From contig JAHBZH010000001.1 in assembly GCA_019635535.1 (NCBI GenBank), positions 2,074,995 through 2,138,994 on the forward strand: 64,000 bases of DNA, read 5' to 3'. Both the position numbers and the translations under genes were made by a program. The notes below the pieces were generated by a model. The model was not told where the DNA came from and did no database searches. It saw only the letters and a list, made by a program, of their open reading frames with translations. Of the stretch, positions 43,753 through 54,835 are shown in pieces. Each line of letters starts with the position of its first letter. The first letter of the stretch is position 1. The DNA is from Sphingomonas sp. Lineage in GTDB: Bacteria; Pseudomonadota; Alphaproteobacteria; Sphingomonadales; Sphingomonadaceae.

Positions 43753-44241
43753 TTGCAGGCTTTCGAGCGCGAGTTGCTGACGCTGCTGCCCCGGCTGCGC
43801 CGGTTCGCGCGTTCGCTCGCCCGCGACGCGGCCGATGCCGACGATCTTGCCCAGGTCTCTGTCGAGCGGGCGTTGAAGGCGCAGGCGCAATGGGCGCCGG
43901 GAACGAGACTGGATGCGTGGATGATGCGGATCATGCGCAATTGCTGGATCGACGAGATACGCAGCCGCACCCGGCGCGCGCAGACCTTCGCGCCCGCCGA
44001 GGAAGGCGAGACGGTGGGATCGGATGCGCATCGCGACATCGAACGGGCGGCCGAGATGAAGGATGTGGATCGCGCGATGAACGCCTTGCCCGACGAGCAG
44101 CGCGAGGCGATCGCGCTCGTCCTGGTCGAAGGGCTCGCCTATCGCGAGGCGGCGGACCTGCTCGACATTCCGATCGGCACCCTGACCTCGCGCCTTACCC
44201 GGGGGCGCCAGGCCCTCGCGCAGATGCTGGAGGCCGCATGA
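43753..44241 (+). CDS. ECF-type RNA polymerase sigma factor
   Basis: A 162-residue extracytoplasmic-function sigma factor with region 2 (LRRFARSLARDAADADDLAQVSVERAL, then W … MMRIMRNCWIDEIRS) and region 4 (LPDEQREAIALVLVEGLAYREAADLLDIPIGTLTSRL). I select the TTG at 43753 because GGAGGA (43739-43744) lies 8 bases upstream and the protein then starts directly at region 2. The stop overlaps the start of the next gene, an anti-sigma-like membrane protein. Its own target promoter could not be recognised. Confidence 0.9.
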   Translation: MQAFERELLTLLPRLRRFARSLARDAADADDLAQVSVERALKAQAQWAPGTRLDAWMMRIMRNCWIDEIRSRTRRAQTFAPAEEGETVGSDAHRDIERAAEMKDVDRAMNALPDEQREAIALVLVEGLAYREAADLLDIPIGTLTSRLTRGRQALAQMLEAA

Positions 44242-44951
44242 TGGGCGTGAACGACGACATGCTGATGGCCTATCTGGACGACGAACTGGATAGCGACGCG
44301 CGCGCCGCGATCGAGGCCGCTCTGGCCGCCGATCCGGCGCTCCGCGATCGGCTGGAAACCCAGCGGCGCCTGCGCGACCGGTTGACTGCCCATTACGGCC
44401 CTGTCGCCGACGAACCGGTGCCGGAGCGGCTGCGCGCGCTGCTGGAGCCTTCGGATGAGAAGGTCGTCGATTTCGCCGCAGCACGGGTCCGACGTGCCCG
44501 GCCGGTCTGGCAGAATTTCGCCGCCATCGCCGCGACTTTGGTGCTGGGCCTCGTCATCGGACGCGGTCTGCCGAGCGACAGCGGGCCGATCGCGATCGAG
44601 GACGGCATGATGGTCGCGCGTGGATCGCTGGCGGAAGCACTGGATACCCAACTCGCCTCCGCCCAGGCGCCCGATGCGACGACCCGGATCGGGATCAGCT
44701 TCGCCCGCGCCGACGGCAGCCTGTGCCGCACTTTCGACGGCGCCGATTTCTCCGGCCTCGCCTGTCGCGAGGCGCAGGGCTGGCGGGTGATGACGACCGC
44801 CGGTGGCTCGGGCGGGCAGACCGGCGGCTATCGCCAGGCCGGCGGCGCGGCGATCGTGCTGCAGGCGGCGCAGGAGATGATGGCGGGCGAACCGTTCGAC
44901 GCCGATGCCGAGCGCCGCGCCCGTGACGCCGACTGGCGCGGCGGACGCTGA
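44238..44951 (+). CDS. anti-sigma factor-like membrane protein
   Basis: A 237-residue protein: an N-terminal cytoplasmic helical domain (DDMLMAYLDDELDSDARAAIEAALAADPALRDRLE) typical of anti-sigma factors, a single membrane helix near 90-108 (FAAIAATLVLGLVIGRGL) and a periplasmic domain of about 125 residues with two Cys (SLCRTF, GLACRE). No zinc-binding HxxxCxxC motif is visible, so it belongs to the non-ZAS type. The ATGA overlap with the sigma gene supports the pairing. Confidence 0.88.
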   Translation: MMGVNDDMLMAYLDDELDSDARAAIEAALAADPALRDRLETQRRLRDRLTAHYGPVADEPVPERLRALLEPSDEKVVDFAAARVRRARPVWQNFAAIAATLVLGLVIGRGLPSDSGPIAIEDGMMVARGSLAEALDTQLASAQAPDATTRIGISFARADGSLCRTFDGADFSGLACREAQGWRVMTTAGGSGGQTGGYRQAGGAAIVLQAAQEMMAGEPFDADAERRARDADWRGGR

Positions 44952-44958
44952 TCCAGGC

Positions 44959-46125
44959 TTATTGCGCGGCCTGGGCGGCCTCGTCGCCGGCCGGCGCGGG
45001 CGGCGGCGGCGCGACGTGCACGGGGCGTTCCGGCGGCGTCACGCCCCAGCGGCCGAGCGGGCGTTGCGGCGGGGCTTCGGCCTCCTCCTCGCCGGTCAGG
45101 GCCCAGCGTTGGCTGGCGCTCATCGTCCGGTCGGCGCGGGCGCGCTGGGCGATCACCTCGGTCGCGCTTTCGCGCGCCAGCGGCTCGTAGCGACGCAGCA
45201 CGGAGCGCTGGAAGCTGTCCACGCTGTGCCCGCCGGACGCTTCCTGCGCGGCCTGCGCAGCTGCGGCATCGCGGCCCGAGACATCCTCCGCCGCCAGCCG
45301 CTCGGCGGCGTCGGGCTGGCCGAAGCCGCCGCGCCACGCGATCGCCGGCTCGGCCCCGGCATAGCGGTTGAGGAACGCGCCCGGCCGACCCCAGCCGCCG
45401 CGCCAGCGGTAGAAGATATGAGCGCCGATCGTCGCCGATTTGACCAGGCTGGAGGCCCAATAGGGCACGACATAATTGGCGTGATAATGCGTCGCCCAGC
45501 CGACCGGCGCGTGGACGTAGCCGTTCAGCGCCGCTTCCGCGACCGCGCGCGCGCGGTCCCAATAGCCCGCCATCGGCGCGCGGCGCAGCGAGCCGTCACA
45601 ACTGAAGGAGAACTGGCAGCCGGTGTAGCGCCGCGCACCTTCGAAGACGACGCCGCAGACCGTGCTCGGATAGGCCGGATGACGTACCCGGTTCAGCACC
45701 ACCTGGGCGACGCCGCGCTGCCCGTCGGTCGTCTCGCGCGCCGCCTCGTAATAGATGGCGGCGGTCAGGCAATCGAGCGAGCGGAGCCGATCGACGGCCG
45801 CGCCGGTGGCGATGAACGGACGCGCCGCCGGATTGGCGATATCGGCGATCGGGATGCCGGCATTGATCGACACCGCGTCCTGCGGCGCAACCTCGCGCAG
45901 CTCGGTCGCGCTGGTCGCCGCCACTTCCGCGCGCAGCCGCTGGACCGGAACGGCCTCGGCCTCGATCAGCACCGCGTCGGCGGCCGGATCGCGCAGCGCC
46001 AGCCCCGCGATCGTCGCGACCCACAGCATCAGCATCGCCGCGACCAACGGCAAGGTCCACCAGAAACGGTGCAGGCCGACACCGCCGTCCGACGCGGTTG
46101 CCGTATCGGCTGTCGTCACGCTCAT
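44959..46125 (-). CDS. SleB/CwlJ-type cell wall hydrolase
   Basis: A 388-residue membrane-anchored peptidoglycan hydrolase. One N-terminal membrane helix (about 26-48), then a hydrolase_2 domain at about 118-245 with LTAAIYYEAARE (catalytic Glu), GVAQVVLNRVRHPAYPSTVC, a CQFSFSCDG block and WATHYHANYVVPYW. After about 260 there is a low-complexity Ala/Glu/Pro-rich tail. Alphaproteobacteria carry such SleB homologues without sporulating, for wall remodelling. It is convergent with the anti-sigma gene (7 bp). Confidence 0.9.
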   Translation of the reverse strand: MSVTTADTATASDGGVGLHRFWWTLPLVAAMLMLWVATIAGLALRDPAADAVLIEAEAVPVQRLRAEVAATSATELREVAPQDAVSINAGIPIADIANPAARPFIATGAAVDRLRSLDCLTAAIYYEAARETTDGQRGVAQVVLNRVRHPAYPSTVCGVVFEGARRYTGCQFSFSCDGSLRRAPMAGYWDRARAVAEAALNGYVHAPVGWATHYHANYVVPYWASSLVKSATIGAHIFYRWRGGWGRPGAFLNRYAGAEPAIAWRGGFGQPDAAERLAAEDVSGRDAAAAQAAQEASGGHSVDSFQRSVLRRYEPLARESATEVIAQRARADRTMSASQRWALTGEEEAEAPPQRPLGRWGVTPPERPVHVAPPPPAPAGDEAAQAAQ

Positions 46126-46265
46126 CGGCGCGCCTCAAGAGAATATGGTGCTTTACTCATATAATACACACATATATATAAACCCACTTGTCCGCAACAT
46201 GAAGAGCCGCGCGATCATCCGCTGTTCGCATGTCCCGTTCCTCATGGCACGACGCCAGCCACGGG

Positions 46266-46301
46266 CCGCTCGTTCCACTGGAAAGCCGCCGTAACGAGCG
46301 G
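46266..46301. promoter_or_regulatory. 9-bp-arm inverted repeat in the 46126-46331 gap
   Basis: CCGCTCGTT and AACGAGCGG, 18 bp apart, shortly before the 46332 gene. The same gap begins with an unusually AT-rich run (CATATAATACACACATATATA at 46159-46179 approximately) that probably contains the divergent promoters. Confidence 0.4.
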
Positions 46302-46331
46302 TAACGTTCACCGCAGTTCGTATGGGAGAGT

Positions 46332-47561
46332 ATGCGTATGAGACCGATATTGTTGTTCGGCGCGGGCACTTTCGCGCTTGCCGTCGTCGGGATGGCCGTC
46401 GCGCAGCCGCGCGCGGGCGGGACCGTCACCTACTGGATGTCCGCCGATACGACGAGCGGCCTGCCGATCGGCGCGATGGGCCAGGGCCGCGGCGCTGGCA
46501 ATATCATGAGCGCGCTGATGTCCGGCGGCGGGGGCGACGGCTTCAACCGCACGCTCAATCTGCAGCTCGGCAGCCCGCGCGCCGCGCAAGGCGCGCCTTC
46601 GGCCGAGCATCTGCCGCCGGCCGCGCTCGGCGCCGGCCCGTCGCTGCCGCTGGTCTCGCCCGCGCCGACCCAGCGCGAAACGGTCACCGATAATCGCTGG
46701 CCGCAGAACATGGAGCGGCCGCGCGGGCGCATCCTCTTCTACTGGGGCTGCGGCGAGCGGGCCGGGCCGGGCCAGCCTTATGTGATCGACATGGAGCGGA
46801 TCGCGGCGGGCCAGATACCACCCGAATTCGCCTCGCTCGATCTCAGGACGATGACGCCGCCCTCGGCCTCGCGCAGTACGACCTATGGCGAATGGCCCAA
46901 TGCGCGCAGCCAGACGCGCGTGCCGCCGACCGGCTCGCTGGCCGGCGAGCATGTCGTGCGCGGCAATTACACGCCCGATATCCGCTTCACGCTCGGCCAG
47001 GGGCAGGATTTCCTCGCGCCCATCCAGCTTTCGGCCAACGCGCCGACGCCGTCCGGCTCGGTCAATGTCGCCTGGCGCGACGTGCCGAACGCGCGCGGCT
47101 GGTTCCTCACGGCCATGGGCGGCGCGCGCGACGGCACAGTGGTGATCTGGTCTTCCAGCGCCTCGCGCTTCGCCCATATGGGCCTGATCGACTATCTGGC
47201 CCCGGACGAGGTCGCGCGGCTGATCGGCCAACGCGTACTGCTGCCCGCCGAGGCGCGGCAATGCACGGTGCCGGCCGAGGTGGGTGGCGCCGTCGAAGGC
47301 GCGATGCTCAACGTCGTCGCCTTCGGGCCGGAGGCCAATTTCAGTTATCCTGATCGCCCCGCCAATGCGCCACGCGGTTGGACGCCGGACTGGACGGTGA
47401 AGCTGCGTACCCGCTCCGCCCATGCCGGCATGCTCGGGATGGACATGGCGGCGATGATAGGCGGCAGCGAGCGTGCCCGGGACCGGCGCCCGCAGCAGGA
47501 GGAGCCGCGCCGCCGCCGTTCGTTGGGCGACAGGCTTCGCGAGCGCGTGCTGGGCCAATAG
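46332..47561 (+). CDS. exported protein of unknown function
   Basis: A 409-residue protein with signal peptide (…VVGMAVA-QP). The mature part has a Gly/Met/Ala segment ([20 protein letters not shown]), then a beta-rich body (about 125-370) with an [16 protein letters not shown] motif, [20 protein letters not shown] and [17 protein letters not shown], and a basic tail ([14 protein letters not shown]). I recognise no named domain; it looks like a conserved sphingomonad envelope protein. It lies 50 bp upstream of acs, but acs probably has its own signals. Confidence 0.75.
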   Translation: MRMRPILLFGAGTFALAVVGMAVAQPRAGGTVTYWMSADTTSGLPIGAMGQGRGAGNIMSALMSGGGGDGFNRTLNLQLGSPRAAQGAPSAEHLPPAALGAGPSLPLVSPAPTQRETVTDNRWPQNMERPRGRILFYWGCGERAGPGQPYVIDMERIAAGQIPPEFASLDLRTMTPPSASRSTTYGEWPNARSQTRVPPTGSLAGEHVVRGNYTPDIRFTLGQGQDFLAPIQLSANAPTPSGSVNVAWRDVPNARGWFLTAMGGARDGTVVIWSSSASRFAHMGLIDYLAPDEVARLIGQRVLLPAEARQCTVPAEVGGAVEGAMLNVVAFGPEANFSYPDRPANAPRGWTPDWTVKLRTRSAHAGMLGMDMAAMIGGSERARDRRPQQEEPRRRRSLGDRLRERVLGQ

Positions 47562-47610
47562 GCGGTCATCACCGGCTGGCGCGCGCGCCGGGGAGAGGTT
47601 AGGCTCGGCC

Positions 47611-49539
<1,929 letters not shown>

Positions 49540-49544
49540 CCGAT

Positions 49545-49979
49545 TCAGCGCAGCACGCCCGCCCGCCGCATCCGCAGCGCATACCAGAGCAAGCCGATCG
49601 CGATGGCCCAGATCGCCACGTTCATCGCGATCATGCCTCCCGTCATCATGTCCGCCGGCGGGGTCATCAGCACATATTGATAGACGGTGCTCACGGCCAG
49701 GCCGAGCAGCGAGACGGTGAAGGCCATCACCGCCCAACGGCTGCGCAGCAACAGCAGCAGCGCGCCCGCGAAACCACCCCAGACGCCCAGCGCCCAGGTC
49801 GCTTCCATCCAGATCGGAAAGCTTTCGAAATAGATACGCTGCGGATCGGTGAAGCCCGCGAGATAAGCCTCGTTGCGCGTCTGGGTCATCACATAGTCGA
49901 ACGCGCCCAGGCCGTTCCAGACAGTCGCGACCGCGCCGACGATCCAGAAATGCACCGGCGTCCTGATCGAATCGCTCAT
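49545..49979 (-). CDS. small membrane protein of unknown function
   Basis: A 144-residue protein with four membrane helices (about 10-25, 58-77, 84-103 and 116-136). Opening TPVHFWIVGAVATVWNGLGAFDYVMTQ, with acidic/aromatic loop PQRIYFESFPIWMEATWALGVW, is a pattern common in sphingomonad genomes with no assigned function. GGGGGAGGAAT precedes ATG 49979. Convergent with acs (5 bp) and divergent from glk. Confidence 0.8.
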   Translation of the reverse strand: MSDSIRTPVHFWIVGAVATVWNGLGAFDYVMTQTRNEAYLAGFTDPQRIYFESFPIWMEATWALGVWGGFAGALLLLLRSRWAVMAFTVSLLGLAVSTVYQYVLMTPPADMMTGGMIAMNVAIWAIAIGLLWYALRMRRAGVLR

Positions 49980-50102
49980 ATATTCCTCCCCCTCGCGCCG
50001 CACTCTCATCATGCGGTCTATGTGCAAAATCTCACCGTTCACCGCCGACGGCAAGCAGGCTTCGCTCTTTCGCCGAAACGCCATCGCGACTAGGAAACCG
50101 GC

Positions 50103-51056
50103 ATGCGGATCGTCGTCGGCGACATCGGAGGTACCCATGCGCGCTTCGCCATCGCCGTGCTTGGCGATGGGCGCCCCGACATCGGCCCGATGAAGCGCTA
50201 CCGCACGCGCGAGCATGACGGGCTCGAGGCCGCCTGGGCGTGCTTCGCAGAGGATTGCGGGGAGCCGCTGCCGAAAGACGCCGCGCTCGCCGTCGCCGCG
50301 CCGATCGAGGGCGAAGTGTTGCGCTTCATGAACAGCGACTGGCGCATACCGCGCTTCACCATCGCCGAGACCCTGAGCCTCAACCGCCTGTTGCTGCTCA
50401 ACGATTTCGGCGCGGCGGCGCATGCCGTGTCGATCCTGGGACCGGACGAACTGGAGCATGTCGCTGGCCCGCCAACCTTGCCTGAGGATGGCGTGGTCAG
50501 CGTGCTCGGCCCTGGCACCGGACTCGGGGTCGCCCTCTTCTCGCGCCGTAAGGGCAGGGTTTCGGTGATCGAGACCGAGGCCGCCCATATCGGCTTCGCC
50601 CCGTTCGATCCCGAGGAGGAGGAGCTGTCCGACGCGCTGGTCGAACTGTACGGCCGTGCTTCGGTAGAGCGGATCGTCTCCGGTCCCGGCCTGATCGATA
50701 TCTACCGCCATCTCGCGGGCAGCATGGAGGTCGAAGCGAACAATGCCGGCGACCTGTGGAGCGTAGCGATCGATGGCCGTGACGCCATTGCCGTCCATGC
50801 GCTCGACATCCTGGTCCGCTGCTTCGGCGCCGCAGCGGGCGATATCAGTCTCGCCCACGGCGCGATGGGCGTCGCGATCACCGGCAGCCTCGCCAATCGC
50901 ATCGCCCACCTGCTCCGCGCCCCCGCCTTCGCCGCTCGCTTCACCGCCAAGGGGCGCTACCGGGAGCGCATGCAGCGCGTCTCCGTGGTGCTGGCGACCT
51001 ATCCGGAACCCGGCCTGCTGGGTGCGGCAGTAGCTTTCGAGCGGGAATATCCCTGA
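50103..51056 (+). CDS. glk: glucokinase
   Basis: A 317-residue ASKHA-fold sugar kinase of the bacterial group A glucokinase type, phosphorylating glucose with ATP. Motifs: VVGDIGGTHARFAIA (phosphate 1), LLLLNDFGAAAHAV (catalytic Asp region), VLGPGTGLGVALF (phosphate 2), ETEAAHIGFAP (Glu/His sugar contact) and AITGSLANRI. The length is normal. It stands alone; no other Entner-Doudoroff gene is nearby, unlike in many sphingomonads where it clusters with zwf-edd. Confidence 0.93.
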   Translation: MRIVVGDIGGTHARFAIAVLGDGRPDIGPMKRYRTREHDGLEAAWACFAEDCGEPLPKDAALAVAAPIEGEVLRFMNSDWRIPRFTIAETLSLNRLLLLNDFGAAAHAVSILGPDELEHVAGPPTLPEDGVVSVLGPGTGLGVALFSRRKGRVSVIETEAAHIGFAPFDPEEEELSDALVELYGRASVERIVSGPGLIDIYRHLAGSMEVEANNAGDLWSVAIDGRDAIAVHALDILVRCFGAAAGDISLAHGAMGVAITGSLANRIAHLLRAPAFAARFTAKGRYRERMQRVSVVLATYPEPGLLGAAVAFEREYP

Positions 51057-51059
51057 CCG

Positions 51060-52202
51060 TCAGATCGAGCGGCTCACCACTTCCTTCATGATCTCGTTGG
51101 TGCCGCCGAAGATGCGGGTGACGCGGGCGTCGCGCCACAGGCGGGCGATCAGATATTCGTTCATATAGCCCGCACCGCCATGCAATTGCAGGCTCGCATC
51201 GCACACCTCCCATTGCAGTTCGGTGTGCCACAGCTTCGCCGCGCTCGCCTCGTCCGGCGTCAGCTTGCCCGCCATGTGACGCTGCAGCGCCCAGTCGAGA
51301 TGCGCCCAACCGACCTGAAGCTTGGCCTGCAGATCGGCCAGGGTGAATCGGGTGTTCTGGAATTCGAATACCGTACGCCCAAACGCCTTGCGCTCCTTGG
51401 TGAACTTCACCGCCTCGTCGAAGGCGCGCTGGGCGGATGCCTGGGCGCCGACGGCGATGTTGAGCCGCTCCTGCGGGAGCTGGTTCATCAGATAGGCGAA
51501 GCCCATCCCTTCGGCGCCGAGCAGGTTCGATTGCGGCACCCGGACGTCCTGAAAGAACAGCTCCGACGTGTCCTGGCCGTGCAGCCCGATCTTGTCGAGA
51601 TTGCGCCCGCGCTCGAAGCCCGGCCGGTCCGCCTCGACCAGGATCAGCGAGGTGCCCTTCGCGCCCTCGCCCGGATCGGTCTTGGCGACGACGATCACCA
51701 GCTCGGCATGCTGGCCGTTGGTGATGTAGGTCTTTGAGCCGTTGACGATGTAGTCATCGCCATCCTTGATCGCGGTGGTGCGGATGCCCTGCAGATCGGA
51801 ACCCGCGCCGGGCTCGGTCATGGCGATCGCGGTCGGCGTCTCGCCGGAGATCATCCGGGGCAGCCAGTGGCGCTTCAGCGCCTCGGAACCGTAATGCTCG
51901 ATATAGGGCGCGACGATGTCGGAATGGAGTCCGATGCCGGCGGTGGAGCCGAGATAGCCCAGCTCCTCGTCGATCACTGCATTGTAGCCGAAATCGAGGC
52001 CGAGCCCGCCATAAGCTTCCGCAACATTGGGACAGAGCAGGCCCGCCTCGCCCGCCTTGCGCCAGAAGTCACGGTCGATCTCGCCCTGCTCCTCCCAGCG
52101 CTCCAGATGTGGCGTCAGCTCGCGATCGAAGAATTTGCGGACCTGGTCGCGGAACAGATCATGCTCCTCCGAAAAGGCGAAGCGGCGGGAGAGGTTCAGC
52201 AT
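51060..52202 (-). CDS. acyl-CoA dehydrogenase
   Basis: A 380-residue flavoprotein that introduces the alpha-beta double bond in acyl-CoA and passes electrons to ETF. Motifs: IAMTEPGAGSDLQGIRT (FAD), NGSKTYITNG, the ERLNIAVGA block, AFGRTVFEFQNTRF and YLIARLWRDARVTRIFGGTNEIMKE near the end. The catalytic Glu is probably in HGGAGYMNEYLI. It overlaps nothing but follows the CoA-transferase stop by 1 bp as the third gene of an operon. Chain specificity cannot be read; long-chain or branched acyl-CoA fits its neighbours. Confidence 0.93.
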   Translation of the reverse strand: MLNLSRRFAFSEEHDLFRDQVRKFFDRELTPHLERWEEQGEIDRDFWRKAGEAGLLCPNVAEAYGGLGLDFGYNAVIDEELGYLGSTAGIGLHSDIVAPYIEHYGSEALKRHWLPRMISGETPTAIAMTEPGAGSDLQGIRTTAIKDGDDYIVNGSKTYITNGQHAELVIVVAKTDPGEGAKGTSLILVEADRPGFERGRNLDKIGLHGQDTSELFFQDVRVPQSNLLGAEGMGFAYLMNQLPQERLNIAVGAQASAQRAFDEAVKFTKERKAFGRTVFEFQNTRFTLADLQAKLQVGWAHLDWALQRHMAGKLTPDEASAAKLWHTELQWEVCDASLQLHGGAGYMNEYLIARLWRDARVTRIFGGTNEIMKEVVSRSI

Positions 52203-52203
52203 C

Positions 52204-53199
52204 TCACAGATCCTTGAAACGGGGAGCAGGGCAGGGCTGCACCATGTTGTCCGCCTCGACGAAGAGGCCCCGCGCGGCATTGTGCGGGTGGGACGGCGCT
52301 TCGGCAAGACTGAGCACGGGGGCGAAGCAGGCGTCGGTCCCCTCCAGCAGCGCGCACCAATGGTCGCGCGGCTGGGTGCGGAAGGTCGCGGCCAGCTCGT
52401 CACGCAGACCGGGGTCGAACTGCCCCGCCACGAGACCGAGCTTTTCCTTCAGCAAGGCGAAGAAGTGCGGCTCCAGCGCACCGATCGCCACCCATTTGCC
52501 GTCCGCGCATTGGTAGCTGTCGTAGAACGCCGCTCCCCCGTCGAGCAGGTTCGTGGCCCGTGCATCGCGCCACATGCCGGCGGCGAGCAGACTCCAGGTC
52601 TGCGCGGCCAGGATCGCGGCGCCGTCCGTCATCGCGCAATCGATCACGCAGCCTCGCCCGGTCGCGCGCGCCTGCAGCAATCCCGCGCACATCGCGAAGG
52701 CGAGCAGCATCCCGCCGCCGCCGAAATCGCCGACCGCATTGGTGGGCGGGGTCGGTGGGCCGTCGGCGCGGCCATAGCCGTGGAGATTGCCGGCAAGCGC
52801 GATGTAGTTGATGTCGTGCCCCGCCGCTGCGGCCAGCGGCCCCTCCTGCCCCCAGCCGGTCATCCGGCCATAGACGAGCCGGGCATTGTCGGCGCGCAGA
52901 TCGTCCGGCCCCAGCCCCAGCCGTTCCATGACGCCGGGCCGGTAGCCTTCGATCAGCCCGTCCGCGCCCCGTGCCAGCTCCCGCACCCGGGCGAGGTCAT
53001 CCGTATCCTTCAGATCCAGCGTCAGGATCTCCAACCGCCCCCGCCGCAATATGTCCCGGTCCGGCGGGATGGGCGGGGTCCAGCCGGCCCGCTCGATCCG
53101 GACGACTTCGGCGCCATGATCGGCCAGCATCATCGCCGCGAAGGGCGCGGGCGCGAGCCCGGCCAGTTCCACGATGCGAATGCCGGCGAGCGGCTTCAC
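52204..53199 (-). CDS. CaiB/BaiF CoA-transferase family protein (alpha-methylacyl-CoA racemase-like)
   Basis: A 331-residue family III CoA-transferase-fold protein: GIRIVELAGLAPAPFAAMMLADHGAEVVRIER, GLIEGYRPGVMERLGLGPDDL, GRMTGWGQEGPLA, AGHDINYIALAG. The AGHDINY block (active His/Asp) fits alpha-methylacyl-CoA racemase rather than a transferase. The GTG start follows the SDR stop directly (TAA-GTG). The C-terminus ends at APRFKDL, about 30 residues shorter than usual, so a late truncation is possible. It would epimerise 2-methylacyl-CoA for the downstream dehydrogenase. Confidence 0.88.
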   Translation of the reverse strand: MKPLAGIRIVELAGLAPAPFAAMMLADHGAEVVRIERAGWTPPIPPDRDILRRGRLEILTLDLKDTDDLARVRELARGADGLIEGYRPGVMERLGLGPDDLRADNARLVYGRMTGWGQEGPLAAAAGHDINYIALAGNLHGYGRADGPPTPPTNAVGDFGGGGMLLAFAMCAGLLQARATGRGCVIDCAMTDGAAILAAQTWSLLAAGMWRDARATNLLDGGAAFYDSYQCADGKWVAIGALEPHFFALLKEKLGLVAGQFDPGLRDELAATFRTQPRDHWCALLEGTDACFAPVLSLAEAPSHPHNAARGLFVEADNMVQPCPAPRFKDL

Positions 53200-53982
53200 T
53201 TAGCGCGGCGCCATCCGGATCGCGCCGTCGAGGCGGACATATTCGGCGTTGAGATAGGTGTTCTCGGCCATGAAGATGGCGAGCCTCGCATATTCCTCGG
53301 ACTGGCCGAGACGCTTCGGGAAGGGCACCTGGGCGGCGAGGGCGTCCTTCACGTTCTGCGGCATCATCGCCACCATCGGCGTTTCGAACACGCCGGGCAG
53401 GATGGTGTTCACCCGGATGCCCTCGCCCATCAGGTCGCGGGCGATGGGGAGCGCCATGCCGAGCACGCCGGCCTTGGAAGCCGAGTAGGCGGCCTGGCCG
53501 ATCTGCCCGTCCTGCGCGGCGACCGAGGCGGTGTTGACGATCAGCCCCTTCTCGCCATCCTCCAGCGGATCGAGATCGGCCATGCCGGCGGCCGACGCGG
53601 CGAGCACGCGGAAGGTGCCGATCAGGTTGATCTGGATGGCCAGCTCGAACTGGTGGATCGGATAGCGCTTCACCGCGCCCGTCTCCTTGTCGCGCCCGAC
53701 CGTCTTCACCGCATTGGCGACGCCGGCGCAATTGACGCAGATCCGTTCCTGTCCGTGCGCCGCGCGCGCCGCCGCGAAGGCCGCGTCCACGGCCTCATCG
53801 GAGGTCACGTCGCATTGCGCGAAGATGCCGCCGATGTCCGCCGCGACCTTGCCGCCCTTGTCGGCGTCGCGATCGAAGACGGCGACCTTCACGCCCCTGG
53901 CGGCCAGTGCCCGGGCGGTGGCCTCGCCGAGGCCGGAGGCCGCGCCGGTGACCACGGCGGCGATCGAGGAATCGAGCTTCAT
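53200..53982 (-). CDS. short-chain dehydrogenase, 3-hydroxyacyl-CoA dehydrogenase type 2-like
   Basis: A 260-residue Rossmann-fold NAD(P) oxidoreductase: [19 protein letters not shown] (cofactor), [27 protein letters not shown] (catalytic Ser, Tyr-x-x-x-Lys), [13 protein letters not shown]. The TGAASGLG … INLIGTFRV pattern is close to HSD17B10-type 3-hydroxy-2-methylacyl-CoA dehydrogenases. It is the first gene of the SDR-racemase-ACAD operon, together giving branched acyl-CoA oxidation. Start ATG 53982; earlier in-frame codons lie upstream of the Rossmann fold. Confidence 0.92.
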   Translation of the reverse strand: MKLDSSIAAVVTGAASGLGEATARALAARGVKVAVFDRDADKGGKVAADIGGIFAQCDVTSDEAVDAAFAAARAAHGQERICVNCAGVANAVKTVGRDKETGAVKRYPIHQFELAIQINLIGTFRVLAASAAGMADLDPLEDGEKGLIVNTASVAAQDGQIGQAAYSASKAGVLGMALPIARDLMGEGIRVNTILPGVFETPMVAMMPQNVKDALAAQVPFPKRLGQSEEYARLAIFMAENTYLNAEYVRLDGAIRMAPR

Positions 53983-54136
53983 GTGCGTATCTCCCTTTGC
54001 CTTCGCTCCTAGAGCGGGCGAGCTGGGCTCCGCAAGACTCGCGCATGCGCGCGAACGACGTTTCGGGGGCGTACTTAACCCGGGATTAGGGTTTACGGCG
54101 CATAAACCACGGCATCGCAATTCTACGGGGGTTTCA

Positions 54137-54559
54137 GTGAGCAGCAGCCGCATTCTCAACATGGCGTTCGAAAACGGCGTCGGCTGCCGCCGGCAATGGC
54201 CGCGCCAGTTGATGATCCTGTCGGCCCGGCTCTGCACCGTCACGAAGGACTATCCGGTCCGCATCCGCGACCTTTCCGCCGGTGGCGCGCGCATCGAGGG
54301 CGCGGAGCTGCCGATGGTCGGCACCGACGTGATGCTGAAGCGCGGCGAGGCCGACGTGTTCGGCGAGATCGCCTGGATTTCCGGCAACCAGGCCGGCGTG
54401 GAATTCGAGGAAGAGCTGGACGATGCCGCGCTCGACGCCTTCACCAGCGCGCCCGAGCTGCCCGCCGCCAATGCCGGCGACACCCGCCGCCCCGGCTTCG
54501 GCCGCAAGAGCGGCCAACATCCGCGCTGGTCCAACGGCACCGGCTGGGTGGACGGCTGA
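54137..54559 (+). CDS. PilZ domain protein (c-di-GMP binding)
   Basis: A 140-residue protein with a PilZ fold: the RxxxR motif (RQWPR, about 20-24) and DLSAGGARIEG (DxSxxG) that bind cyclic di-GMP, then FGEIAWISGNQAGVEFEE. The last 40 residues are a disordered, basic tail ending NGTGWVDG. GTG 54137 is the chosen start. Stand-alone PilZ proteins transmit c-di-GMP signals to motility or envelope targets; the partner is unknown. It is divergent from the SDR operon. Confidence 0.85.
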   Translation: MSSSRILNMAFENGVGCRRQWPRQLMILSARLCTVTKDYPVRIRDLSAGGARIEGAELPMVGTDVMLKRGEADVFGEIAWISGNQAGVEFEEELDDAALDAFTSAPELPAANAGDTRRPGFGRKSGQHPRWSNGTGWVDG

Positions 54560-54835
54560 GTCGCGAGCCGCGAGCGCGCTTCCCGAACGGGCAGCCCTCT
54601 ATCTGTTAAGTTGACAAAGTTGACAGGGTGAGGGGTGTTTTGGCGGGGTCGTTGTCCTGGCGATCGGGCTGAACATTTCAAAGAACCGGCGAGCCGGGGC
54701 TGAACCCGAGTCGCGGGCGAGCCTGACAGAGCATTTCCTACATTGGAAGCGGGGAGCACGATGTCCGCTACCGACCCTTAACAGACATATTGCGAAACTT
54801 GCTTTGGTGCTCGCGATGAGCGATCCAATCCAGTC
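54560..54835. other. 276-bp AT-richer gap with tandem repeat
   Basis: Visibly less GC-rich than surrounding genes. It contains a perfect tandem AAGTTGACA (54608-54625). Nothing else was recognised: no tRNA, riboswitch or start-like signals except those of the following ORF. Confidence 0.5.
54608..54625. repeat. perfect 9-bp tandem repeat
   Basis: Two adjacent copies of AAGTTGACA. They mark the left side of an AT-richer segment that carries an orphan ORF, and could be a regulator site or a trace of insertion. Confidence 0.6.

Noticed and set aside
40173..44951. A 1592-codon open frame on the plus strand
   Set aside because: Only its last part (from 44238) is a real gene, the anti-sigma factor. 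The rest runs antisense through the aminotransferase, Gly/Ala-rich and subtilase genes, which have clear motifs on the other strand; it is an effect of high GC.
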